Shown: positions 1 through 6,163, counted from the first letter of the stretch. The stretch is 10,219 nucleotides of DNA from JAENVU01 sp031422675 (GCA_031422675.1 JANPMG010000043.1:1-10219), one strand, 5' to 3'. Numbers and translations: made by a program. The notes: a model not told the origin generated them from the letters alone.

Positions 1-253
1 GTCGGATCGATTGAGTGGGCTCGGAGCGTGGCTCCCAGACGTTCCGGGAACCGGTCGATGACGGTGGTAGTAGGAGCAAGCGGGACGAAGACCGGGAGGA
101 GTGTCGTCTCGTTGACGAACAGCGCGACTGCGGCTTCCAGAACAGAACCGTCGCGTACCAAGCACCGAGCGCAGTCGTGGATCGGGTGGCTGCCGAATCG
201 GGCTGCTCACGAACGCGATCGCGCGGCTTCTTCGTCGCGTGAACAACGAACAT
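1..253 (-). pseudogene. Frameshifted small gene downstream of vapC, partial at left edge (DUF6933-like)
   Basis: Seen: from an ATG at 251-253 the minus strand reads MFVVHATKKPRDRV, then ALGAWYATVLFWKPQ, and soon after degenerates into Ser/Arg-rich shadow sequence. The frame one base over reads ALFVNETTLLPVFVPL, then IDRFPERLGATLRAHSIDP, to the window edge. That second frame has a stop (TGA) upstream and no good start of its own. Joined near 120-130, the two halves make one plausible protein: basic N-terminus, a 'G-x-W-Y-A-x-x-L' segment, a hydrophobic strand 'LFV', and a 'PVFVP' strand. From memory this order matches the small uncharacterised DUF6933-type family (typically W-H/Y-A-N-L-L followed by LFV and PVF-P). 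The assignment is tentative. The ATG lies 13 nt after the vapC stop, so it was probably transcribed with vapBC. It could be a true pseudogene, a programmed frameshift or a sequencing error. The 3' end is outside the window. Confidence 0.5.
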
Positions 254-266
254 GAACGTCCCGGAC

Positions 267-659
267 CTATGGAACGCGTGTCGTCACGCCGAGCGTCGTC
301 GCGTTCGCGAGCCTGACATCGAGCGTGATCAACGCGGCGTGCAGATGCCTCGCTATCACGACGTACAACGCGTCGCCGATCGTGACGTTGTGACGGAGCG
401 CCCAGGCTTCTGATGCGAGAGTTCGGACCGAAGCGCGACGGGTGGGAAGCGCGAGAAGACGGTCGACTGTGGCCATCGCTTGAGTGGGCGTGACGACGCC
501 GCGGAGTTCCAAGCGGCGAATGGCTGCTTCGACTTCGACGTAGAAATGTTCCGGCACCCAGAACGTGGACCCGTCGATAGCGGTCCCAACGCGACGGCCG
601 GCCGCGCTGTGGAGTAGCAGCTCGACGCACGCGGAGGCGTCGAGCACGATGGGCGTCAC
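267..659 (-). CDS. vapC: VapC-type PIN-domain ribonuclease toxin
   Basis: Seen: 130 residues, the usual length for VapC. The start is VTPIVLDASACVELLL, with the first catalytic Asp at residue 7. A conserved Glu follows near residue 42 (YVEVEAAIRR), then Asp96 in TIGDALYVVIA, and a fourth acidic position, Asp114, in LITLDVRLA. These are the four acidic residues of the PIN nuclease centre, so the domain looks complete and catalytically intact. Family knowledge: VapC toxins are Mg-dependent endoribonucleases that cut tRNA or rRNA and are held inactive by the cognate VapB. The start is a GTG (657-659) overlapping the antitoxin stop as GTGA, which implies translational coupling. A small frameshifted gene follows 13 nt downstream. 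The fold is certain; the RNA target cannot be read from the sequence. Confidence 0.93.
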   Translation of the reverse strand: MTPIVLDASACVELLLHSAAGRRVGTAIDGSTFWVPEHFYVEVEAAIRRLELRGVVTPTQAMATVDRLLALPTRRASVRTLASEAWALRHNVTIGDALYVVIARHLHAALITLDVRLANATTLGVTTRVP

Positions 660-841
660 CGCTCGCCGTGCTCCCGGAGTTCACGAATCAGATCTGTCAC
701 AACCCCGTCGCCGAGTTCGATCGGGTCGAGCTCTTCGAGGCTTGCGAGCCACGTTTGGACCGCGCCAGGGGAGGTGTCGGTGCCGTCTTCGATAGGGACG
801 ATCACAGGATCAATCTCGAAGTCTTCGGTGCGCCGGGCCAT
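656..841 (-). CDS. VapB-like antitoxin
   Basis: Seen: 61 residues, very acidic in the middle, beginning MARRTEDFEIDPVIVPIEDG and ending in a charged helix, DLIRELREHGER. I do not see a confident ribbon-helix-helix or AbrB motif. The call therefore rests on size, charge and position: it directly precedes a PIN toxin and its TGA overlaps the toxin's GTG (GTGA, 656-659). Family knowledge: the C-terminal part of such antitoxins wraps the toxin's active site, and the N-terminal part binds the operator. The ATG at 839-841 has no strong Shine-Dalgarno site. Instead TAGGAT lies 6 nt upstream, suggesting a leaderless transcript. The function as antitoxin is inferred from context; the reading frame itself is well supported. 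Confidence 0.85.
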   Translation of the reverse strand: MARRTEDFEIDPVIVPIEDGTDTSPGAVQTWLASLEELDPIELGDGVVTDLIRELREHGER

Positions 842-847
842 TCAAGA

Positions 848-853
848 ATCCTA
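848..853 (-). promoter_or_regulatory. Putative -10 box for leaderless vapBC transcript
   Basis: On the minus strand TAGGAT sits with exactly 6 nt between it and the ATG at 841. In actinobacteria a TANNNT box at this distance usually places the transcription start on the first base of the start codon. No convincing -35 hexamer is visible. The same AGGA bases could alternatively act as a weak ribosome binding site, and the TAG is also the stop codon of the short ORF 851-949. Confidence 0.45.
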
Positions 854-949
854 CCGCCGACCTGAGACCACGATGCCCGGGATGCCAGCGTTCTCCTCAG
901 CGTTGAAGTAGATCACCCAGCGCTGAGCGGCCCTGTTGCAAGGCGTCAC
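851..949 (-). CDS. 32-codon ORF between the helix-turn-helix remnant and vapB (possible gene remnant)
   Basis: Seen: a GTG at 947-949 opens a frame of 32 residues, containing RAAQRWVIYFNAEENAGIPG followed by IVVSGRR and TAG. The composition (Trp, Tyr, Phe, hydrophobic strand, acidic turn) looks like real protein rather than the Arg/Ser-rich shadow frames nearby. Its GTG overlaps the TGA that ends the helix-turn-helix reading frame, again as GTGA. I do not recognise the family. It is too short for a typical toxin, so it may be the surviving end of a decayed gene. It could also be chance. Confidence 0.3.
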   Translation of the reverse strand: MTPCNRAAQRWVIYFNAEENAGIPGIVVSGRR

Positions 950-1080
950 GTGCCGGGTCGCGGTCGGAGCTTCACGCCCGCGTTCATGAGTGCGAGTCGC
1001 ACGGTAGACGGATTGACTCCTCAGACAGCGCCGACCTGCGCGAGCGAGCAGCGGCGCGTGCGCGCCTGACGAAGGTTGGC
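946..1080 (-). pseudogene. Remnant of a helix-turn-helix DNA-binding protein with internal stop
   Basis: Seen: on the minus strand the frame ending at TGA 946-948 reads ANLRQARTRRCSLAQVGAV, then a stop (TGA, 1021-1023), then GVNPSTVRLALMNAGVKLRP. This is the pattern of the HTH module common in resolvase/invertase C-termini and similar regulators, where a SLAQVA-type helix leads into G-V-x-P-S-T-V and then an 'AGVxLRPR' wing. The internal stop replaces the position just before GV, usually an aromatic or other residue of the turn. Above about 1080 the frame is only a shadow of the adjoining toxin gene, so any upstream part has been lost. I call it a decayed fragment. A sequencing error at 1021-1023 is the main alternative. 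Confidence 0.5.
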
Positions 1081-1081
1081 C

Positions 1082-1393
1082 CTACTGCTCGAAGTCGACG
1101 TCGACGCGCACGATCTCGATGGTCCCGTCGACGTTCAGCTGACCGATGACCGCGAAGGCGTGCACGAGGGTCCCGTTGCTGATCAGGATCCGGTAGTCGC
1201 TGCGCTGGGCGATGAGTCGTGGGAGACCGTCGAAGCGGGTCGCGAACACCTCGAGGATCTCGACGAGCTCGAAGGTGAGGAAGTCGTTCGCGGAAGGGCG
1301 CCCCTCCGGTCCGCGCTCCGGACCGAGGATCGCGTCGAGCCGATCAAAGACCTCGTGCGCGACCCGAACCGGCCTTCGTACTTCGTCGCTCAC
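1082..1393 (-). CDS. Probable RelE/ParE-type toxin
   Basis: Seen: 103 residues from a GTG at 1391-1393. The GTG was chosen because it overlaps the upstream TGA as GTGA and because residues encoded further upstream are Arg/Ser/Gly-rich shadow sequence. The N-terminal half is helical (VRVAHEVFDRLDAILG, residues 10-24; FELVEILEVFATRF, 41-54). The C-terminal half alternates strands: YRILISNG (67-74), LVHAFAVIGQL (76-86) and TIEIVRVDVDFE (91-102). Two helices followed by an antiparallel sheet fit the RelE/ParE fold, and the length fits. I see no certain catalytic residues, so whether it would be an mRNase (RelE) or a gyrase poison (ParE) cannot be decided. Partnership with the small acidic protein just upstream supports a toxin role. 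The assignment is inference from architecture and context. Confidence 0.65.
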   Translation of the reverse strand: MSDEVRRPVRVAHEVFDRLDAILGPERGPEGRPSANDFLTFELVEILEVFATRFDGLPRLIAQRSDYRILISNGTLVHAFAVIGQLNVDGTIEIVRVDVDFEQ

Positions 1394-1569
1394 TCCGCCG
1401 GCTGGTGCTCTTCCTCGGCGATTCGTGCCTCGGCCCACTGACGAGCGCGCGTCACGAGTGACTCCGGCGCATCGTCGAGATCCCACACGATGCTCGCTTC
1501 GAATGCGGCCGAGCGCTCGGCGGGCGTCATCTGCTCCAGTTCCGCTGCGCTGATCGTGCGACGTTCCAC
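1390..1569 (-). CDS. Probable antitoxin of the second toxin-antitoxin pair
   Basis: Seen: 59 residues from a GTG at 1567-1569, VERRTISAAELEQMTPAERS onward, then FEASIVWDLDDAPESLVTRA, then a charged helix ARQWAEARIAEEE. The 'AELEQMTPAER' helix and the 'IVWDLDD' segment resemble, from memory, short uncharacterised actinobacterial proteins that precede toxin-like genes. The longer frame reaching 1782 is rejected because its extra residues are low-quality shadow sequence. The TGA overlaps the toxin GTG by four bases. TAGGGT lies 7 nt upstream of the GTG and is embedded in an inverted repeat, suggesting a leaderless transcript repressed at its own promoter. Antitoxin function is inferred from position, size and charge. 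Confidence 0.65.
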   Translation of the reverse strand: MERRTISAAELEQMTPAERSAAFEASIVWDLDDAPESLVTRARQWAEARIAEEEHQPAE

Positions 1570-1573
1570 GAAG

Positions 1574-1595
1574 CACACCCTACCTGTGCGGTGTG
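1574..1595 (-). promoter_or_regulatory. Putative promoter/operator of the second toxin-antitoxin pair
   Basis: An inverted repeat CACACC (1574-1579) / GGTGTG (1590-1595) with a 10 bp spacer overlaps a TAGGGT -10-like box (minus strand, 1577-1582). That box stands 7 nt before the GTG start at 1569. A repeat over the -10 is the expected position for antitoxin autorepression. No clear -35 is seen. Binding is inference. Confidence 0.4.
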
Positions 1596-1802
1596 ACCAC
1601 GAGGCCGGCGATGGCATCGAGCATCGCGTCGTCGGGGTGTGAAAGCCATCCGATTTCCTCCGCTGCCGTTGTGGCTTCCACAACGCTTGGCTTGTTAGCG
1701 GCATAGTGCGGCACGACTCAGGGGTGGATGGTGGCCACCGAGAAGCCGAGCGAGCGGACGATCCGCATGTCGCGACGCGCACGGACCTGAGAGTCTGGTG
1801 TC

Positions 1803-2489
1803 ATGGCTGACTCCATCAAACAGGTCCTTGCCGAGTACCTCGACGACGAGCGCGCCCGGTTGGCTCCCAAGACGTTCGGGAACTACGAGAACGTCATCGA
1901 GCTCCTCGAGCACTCGCTGAATGGGTACGCGTACCAGTCGCTGGACCAGCGCGACCTCGAGCGGTGGGAGCGCGCGTCCGACGCGGGGAACGAAGAAGCC
2001 TTCTGCGAACTATTCGGCCCTGACAAGATCCCGGAGCACCTCGGTGAGTTCCTCGGTTACTTCATGGTCCGGAAGGTGATGGCAGGCGCGGAGCTGCTCC
2101 GCGCATCGGGCACGGTCACGAAGAAGCTCGCAAAGTGGCTCGGAAGTCACGGATACGTCACAGACGATCAGGTGGCCGACGCCACCGAACGCGGCACGGA
2201 CGCTGCGCGCGACCTCCCACGCGCGGAGAAGCTGGCGGGTCTGCTCGACGAAGAGGCACGGAAGCTGCCGCGGTTCGATCAGGAAGCCGTCGGCGACGAG
2301 GACTGGATCGAGGATTACCTCGTGATCGATCGCGTCGAGCCCGGTTCGATCTGGTTCGACGGTGCGGGTCCCGTCAAGGTGGCCAAGACCTCGAGCGACC
2401 TCGCACAACCAGGGTGGTCGGTCAACATCGTGCTCGCTCGGCTGAGCGGCGCGTGGCGCATCGTCGAGGTCGGGAACGTGTACCCGTAG
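1803..2489 (+). CDS. Uncharacterised 228-residue protein with integrase-N-terminus-like start
   Basis: I do not recognise a characterised family. Residues 1-45 (ADSIKQVLAEYLDDERARLA, then PKTFGNYENVIELLEHSLNG) resemble the helical SAM-like N-terminal domain of tyrosine recombinases, which contacts core DNA. No catalytic R-H-R-Y domain follows, so it is not an integrase. A helical middle part (FLGYFMVRKVMAGAELLRAS, then GTVTKKLAKWLGSHGYV, about 84-119) and an acidic linker lead to a beta-rich end. That end (DYLVIDRVEPGSIWF, SVNIVLARLSGAWRIVEVG, about 171-225) could be a small barrel. It looks cytoplasmic, with no signal peptide or membrane segment. The ATG at 1803 is the first start in frame; upstream bases show no strong ribosome binding site. 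It is transcribed divergently from the toxin-antitoxin cluster. The protein is probably real because composition and length are consistent throughout. Confidence 0.8.
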   Translation: MADSIKQVLAEYLDDERARLAPKTFGNYENVIELLEHSLNGYAYQSLDQRDLERWERASDAGNEEAFCELFGPDKIPEHLGEFLGYFMVRKVMAGAELLRASGTVTKKLAKWLGSHGYVTDDQVADATERGTDAARDLPRAEKLAGLLDEEARKLPRFDQEAVGDEDWIEDYLVIDRVEPGSIWFDGAGPVKVAKTSSDLAQPGWSVNIVLARLSGAWRIVEVGNVYP

Positions 2490-2570
2490 CCGACGACGGA
2501 GACCGACGGCCTTGCACGGCCGTGAACTCGGCAGCCTTGACCCATGACGTCCTCGGTCGCAAACGAAGCC

Positions 2571-2588
2571 AGCTCCTCCGGAGGAGCT
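2571..2588. repeat. Perfect 18 bp palindrome upstream of the DHFR-family gene
   Basis: The sequence agctcctccggaggagct is its own reverse complement. It lies 82 nt after the stop of the 228-residue protein and 79 nt before the DHFR-family start. No T-run follows, so it is not a classical terminator. It may be a dimeric regulator site or a hairpin in a leader transcript. Its CCTCC could pair with the GGAGG of the downstream ribosome binding site. Confidence 0.6.
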
Positions 2589-2667
2589 TGCAACCCACCA
2601 CTGGGTCTGCGTAGAAGTAGCGGCCACCAGTTGCACGCCGCAATCACCATCCCCCTCGGGAGGCAGC

Positions 2668-3324
2668 ATGTCCCAGGTCCGTGTCCACAACTTCTCGATC
2701 TCCCTTGACGGGTTCGGGACGGGCGACGGCCTCACGTTCGACGCCCCGTTCGGGCACGCCGGCCATCGTCTGCACGAGTGGATGATGGCCACCCGATTCG
2801 GGCGCCCGATCATGGGTCAGACCGGTGGCTCGACCGTTGTCGACAACGCGTTCGCGGAACGCTTGGACGTCGGGTTCGGCGCGGAGATCATGGGCCGGGG
2901 CAAGTTCGGCCCGCAGACCGGCCCGTGGACCGACCTCGGCACCGACGACGAGTGGCGCGGTTGGTGGGGGCCGAACCCGCCGTTCCACACGCCGGTGTTC
3001 GTGCTCACCCACCACACGCGCCCGTCGATCGAGATGAAGGGCGGCACCGTGTTCCACTTCGTCGACGCCTCTCCGCAGGAGGCGCTCGATCTCGCCCGGG
3101 AGGCAGCCGGCGACCTCGACGTGCGCATTGGCGGAGGCGTGTCGGTGGTCCGTGATTTCCTCGCCGCCGACCTCATCGACGTGATGCACGTCGTGCAGGT
3201 GCCGATCCTGCTCGGCCGCGGGGTTCGCCTGTGGGACGGCGTCGAGGGTGTCGAGGAATGCTACGACGTCGAGGCAGTCTCGTCACCGAGCGGCGTCACC
3301 CACCTGACCTTCACCCGCCGATGA
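2668..3324 (+). CDS. RibD C-terminal/dihydrofolate reductase family protein
   Basis: Seen: 218 residues. The opening VRVHNFSISLDGFGTGDG (residues 4-21) is the family's first strand and loop, with S-L-D-G-F at 12-16. GFGAEIMGRGKFGP (69-82) is the 'D/E-x-x-x-x-G-R' region after the substrate pocket. The NADPH-binding part DVRIGGGVSVVRDFLAADLI (151-170) runs into DVMHVVQVPILLGRGVRLW (171-189), the I-x-P-x-L-L-G-x-G hallmark. All blocks are in order and the length is normal, so the gene is intact. Members reduce diverse substrates with NAD(P)H. They are mostly not folate reductases, and the substrate here is unknown. GGGAGG at 2658-2663 is a strong ribosome binding site and fixes the ATG. There is no partner gene; the next gene is convergent. 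Confidence 0.9.
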   Translation: MSQVRVHNFSISLDGFGTGDGLTFDAPFGHAGHRLHEWMMATRFGRPIMGQTGGSTVVDNAFAERLDVGFGAEIMGRGKFGPQTGPWTDLGTDDEWRGWWGPNPPFHTPVFVLTHHTRPSIEMKGGTVFHFVDASPQEALDLAREAAGDLDVRIGGGVSVVRDFLAADLIDVMHVVQVPILLGRGVRLWDGVEGVEECYDVEAVSSPSGVTHLTFTRR

Positions 3325-3360
3325 CCGATTCAGGCGCAGGCCCGGCAAGGTCGTTCGAGA

Positions 3361-3375
3361 CCGGTGGGCCACCGG
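3361..3375 (+). terminator. Hairpin after the DHFR-family gene, possible terminator
   Basis: CCGGTG-GGC-CACCGG can form a 6 bp GC stem with a 3 nt loop, 36 nt after the stop at 3324. A second inverted repeat, GTCGACG-T-CGTCGAC, follows at 3385-3399. No T-tract directly follows either; a T-rich patch appears only at about 3465-3476. The flanking genes converge, so a terminator is expected here, but activity is inference. Confidence 0.3.
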
Positions 3376-3503
3376 CCAACATCGGTCGACGTCGTCGACG
3401 CCGCCGACCACGCCGTCCAGGCTCGATCACGGAACCGCAAGCCACACGAGCGTCAGAAGAGCTCATTCATTTTTCTCACGCGGTGGGCACTGCGAGCGCC
3501 CGT

Positions 3504-6086
3504 CTATAACCCGAGGGCTTGGCGAATGCGGTCGGGGTCCATCACCCCGGCGTCCGAGGCGTCCGGAACGGGGAAAGTGGCGAGCAGCTGCTCGACCTGT
3601 TCTCTTCCGATGGGGTCGGTGACTGCGTCACGGGGTGTGCGTCCACCGAGCGCGGGGATCGATTCGTCGAGCCAGCGCCGTTCGTAGTCCGCCATCATTT
3701 GGGCCATGACTTCCCGGACCGCCGGGTCGTTCGGGTCCATCATGCCGGTGGGTGTCTCGGGATCGTGGTCGGCGATGGCATCGTCGAGTGAACGGACGTC
3801 GTCGTCGATGAATACGGCACTCGGCAGTGCCATAGCGATGGTGAGACGAACCATCTCGGCGCGTTCTCGGGAGTTGACTTCGGCGACGAGCTGGTCGCCG
3901 TCGAGCTTCAGCATGGCGACGATCGTGTCCGGCGGTTCCGGCCGAGACTGGGTCATGTGCCACGACGATCCATCGTCGCCCGGGTCGAGTCCGGCGCCGC
4001 GCAAGGCGGCGTCGACACCGCCCGGATCTCCGATGTGCCAGCGGATCGTGTGCAACTCGAGGTCGTGGCCGTCGGTGTTGCTCATGCGCGGCGGACGGAA
4101 GAGTTGACCCAGGAACTCGGCGAGGAGATCGACATCCTGGCTGGCGATCGTGTCGAGCAGCTCGGGCACCGCTTCCCGCGGGATTTCGATGAATCCGCTG
4201 AACGCGCGATACGTGTCACCGACCGGCAACGGCCGTCCGAGCATGAGCGCGCCGACACGAGTGCGGTCGCTCGGGTGGGTATTGACGACGGTGATGGTGT
4301 CGCCGGTCCCGATATTGAAGAGCTCGAGCCGGTCGCCGTCGACCCTCAGAATCTCAAATGCGGCGCGATCGACGAGGGTCCACTGCGAGGCCAGTAACAC
4401 CTCGTCGTCCGGAAGCAGCTCGTGCCGCGAGGCAAGGAACTCGTCGAAGATCCCGTCCTCATGCAACGCGACGTCGAGAACGAATGGCGCTTCGAGCAGC
4501 TCCTCGTACAGACGGATCGAATCCGAGGGGTCCGCCATTGCTTCGGCCAGCCACGACACGGAATCAGACTTCCGCAACTCCAGAAACCGCTTTGCCTTCT
4601 CGAAGAGCCAGGAGGATCGGTCGGCAAGTGGGTGCCGTTCCTGTCCGAGGTGGCGCGCCTTGTACTTGCGTCCGGATCCGCAGGGACAGGGATCGTTGCG
4701 CCGGGCCGCCGGGCCTGGTCGGTGAAGCGCAAACCCGGCGAACTCGTCGAGCAACTGCGCGGCCCGATCGACGAGATCGTCATCGTCGTCCTCTTCGTTC
4801 TCGTCGCGGACGCGATCGACGAGCCCGGCGCGGTCGAGCAACGCGTACCCGCTGCTCGCGTCTCCCCGATCGGACGCGAACGCCGCCGCGTCGAGTACCG
4901 CAGGGAGATGGGTGCACGAGCCGGTGACCGCCTCGGTGAGCAGACGCGATGCTCCACGGGCGTCACCCGTCCAGTCGAGACATCGCGACCGCAACCAGAT
5001 CACACCGATCGGTGTCGCCGGTGTGAGGCGATCGTTGAGTCCATCCGCAAAGGTCGCGACGGCCTCCAACGAGATGTCGCGGCGGCGACACTCCTTCCAG
5101 AAGGCCTCGGCGATCTCGCCGTCTCCCAACACGGCGGCGAACCCCGCCGCCCTCGCGTCGCGTTCATGGTCATCCGCACCGAAGCCGAGGGGTTCTTCGC
5201 TGAGGAATCCGTCGAGCGCGTCGAGCAGGAGGGTCAGCTGTTCCGTCTGCCCCGCGCTAATCCGGTTCATAACCCGCAACCGGTTGCCGGCCTGCCAGGC
5301 ACGTAGTGCCGCCCAGTCGAACCCGGCCTCGGCGATGATCCCCGACCGTTCGACGAGGCCGGCCGCGAGGTACAGCTCGGTCAACGGCGCGATCGGTGTG
5401 CCGACGAACGCTTCTCGCTCCTGTACCAGCGCTTCGAGCATCGGACCGGAGCCCGAAATGAACCGACCCGGTGGCGGTTCGCGATCGTCGAAAAGTCGGC
5501 GTTCGGACTCGATCTCTCGACCGAAACCTTCGCGCGTCAACGCGATGTGGCGCTCGCTCGGGGTCGGAGGGTTTGCGCAGCGCGACCACGACAACGCGCC
5601 ATCGATCACTCTGACTGATGCCCAACCGCCCGCGATGTCGTCGAGCCAACCGTCCGGGCCGAACACGACGTCCGTGTCGACGTCGTCCAACCAGATGCCG
5701 TCGGTGACGAGTGCACCGAGACGCTCACCGGATTGGTCGACCAGGTCGACGCCTCCTTCGACGAGCCACCATCCGAGCGGGGACAACTGGGGGTGGGTGC
5801 GAACGAATCCTTCTTCGGCGTCATCGGCGTCGACCCACGCTGTCCACGTGGTGCCTTCGACGAGCGCAGGCACGAATACGACGCCGTCGACGACCTCGGC
5901 GAAGCGGGAATCGAACCGAAGCTCGCGGTCCATCCGGTGCCGCACCGACTCCGGCGAGCCTGCCGTGGGGTCGCGCTCCGCGATCGCACGTGCGATCGTG
6001 TCCTTGTCCATCGCCGCGGCGTCGAGCACCGCAATCATCGCTTCCCGGAGATCCTGATCGCCACGCATCGCCTGATCATTGCTCAT
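3504..6086 (-). CDS. Large SEC-C motif multidomain protein
   Basis: Seen: about 860 residues from the ATG at 6084-6086 (MSNDQAMRGDQDLREAMIAV). A GTG at 6147-6149 would add 21 residues of poor composition; neither start has a good ribosome binding site. Domains in order: an N-terminal winged-helix-like part (about 10-75, DTIARAIAERD to VVFVPALVEG); a beta-rich region (80-190); a helical repeat-like middle (240-425); an acidic run NEEDDDDD (430-437); and a SEC-C motif RRNDPCPCGSGRKYKARHLG (462-481). A post-SEC-C region containing FEILRVDGDRLELFNIGTGD (577-596) follows, then a C-terminal module PALGGRTPRDAVTDPIGREQ (811-830). SEC-C normally binds zinc as CxC-x8-C-[CH]; here the third ligand is Arg478 while Cys467, Cys469 and His479 remain. 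Family knowledge: SEC-C occurs in SecA tails and in many accessory, often regulatory or nucleic-acid-associated proteins. I do not assign a function. No signal peptide is seen, so it is probably cytoplasmic. Confidence 0.88.
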   Translation of the reverse strand: MSNDQAMRGDQDLREAMIAVLDAAAMDKDTIARAIAERDPTAGSPESVRHRMDRELRFDSRFAEVVDGVVFVPALVEGTTWTAWVDADDAEEGFVRTHPQLSPLGWWLVEGGVDLVDQSGERLGALVTDGIWLDDVDTDVVFGPDGWLDDIAGGWASVRVIDGALSWSRCANPPTPSERHIALTREGFGREIESERRLFDDREPPPGRFISGSGPMLEALVQEREAFVGTPIAPLTELYLAAGLVERSGIIAEAGFDWAALRAWQAGNRLRVMNRISAGQTEQLTLLLDALDGFLSEEPLGFGADDHERDARAAGFAAVLGDGEIAEAFWKECRRRDISLEAVATFADGLNDRLTPATPIGVIWLRSRCLDWTGDARGASRLLTEAVTGSCTHLPAVLDAAAFASDRGDASSGYALLDRAGLVDRVRDENEEDDDDDLVDRAAQLLDEFAGFALHRPGPAARRNDPCPCGSGRKYKARHLGQERHPLADRSSWLFEKAKRFLELRKSDSVSWLAEAMADPSDSIRLYEELLEAPFVLDVALHEDGIFDEFLASRHELLPDDEVLLASQWTLVDRAAFEILRVDGDRLELFNIGTGDTITVVNTHPSDRTRVGALMLGRPLPVGDTYRAFSGFIEIPREAVPELLDTIASQDVDLLAEFLGQLFRPPRMSNTDGHDLELHTIRWHIGDPGGVDAALRGAGLDPGDDGSSWHMTQSRPEPPDTIVAMLKLDGDQLVAEVNSRERAEMVRLTIAMALPSAVFIDDDVRSLDDAIADHDPETPTGMMDPNDPAVREVMAQMMADYERRWLDESIPALGGRTPRDAVTDPIGREQVEQLLATFPVPDASDAGVMDPDRIRQALGL

Positions 6087-6163
6087 GCGGTCCGGCACGC
6101 GTCCGTCTTCCGTCCTCTGCTCTCGACGTCCCGTAGCCAGGTCGAACACTGCCCGTCGGCGAA

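Noticed and set aside
1394..1576. Longer N-terminus for the second toxin (start at 1576)
   Set aside because: The added 61 residues are Arg/Gly/Ser-rich and overlap the antitoxin in another frame; the GTG at 1393 with GTGA overlap explains the locus better.
1570..1782. Longer N-terminus for the second antitoxin (start at 1782)
   Set aside because: The added residues are low-quality shadow sequence, and the GTG at 1569 has a -10-like box at the right distance.
1803..2489. The 228-residue protein as a phage integrase
   Set aside because: Only the N-terminal helical part resembles integrases; no R-H-R-Y catalytic domain, no attachment-site repeat and no tRNA are present.
2010..2813. 267-codon open frame on the minus strand
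   Set aside because: Antisense across the 228-residue protein, the spacer and the DHFR-family start; composition is shadow-like and it overlaps two better-supported genes.
4912..6057. 381-codon open frame on the plus strand
   Set aside because: Antisense to the SEC-C gene, dominated by Ser/Arg/Pro with no domain-like pattern.
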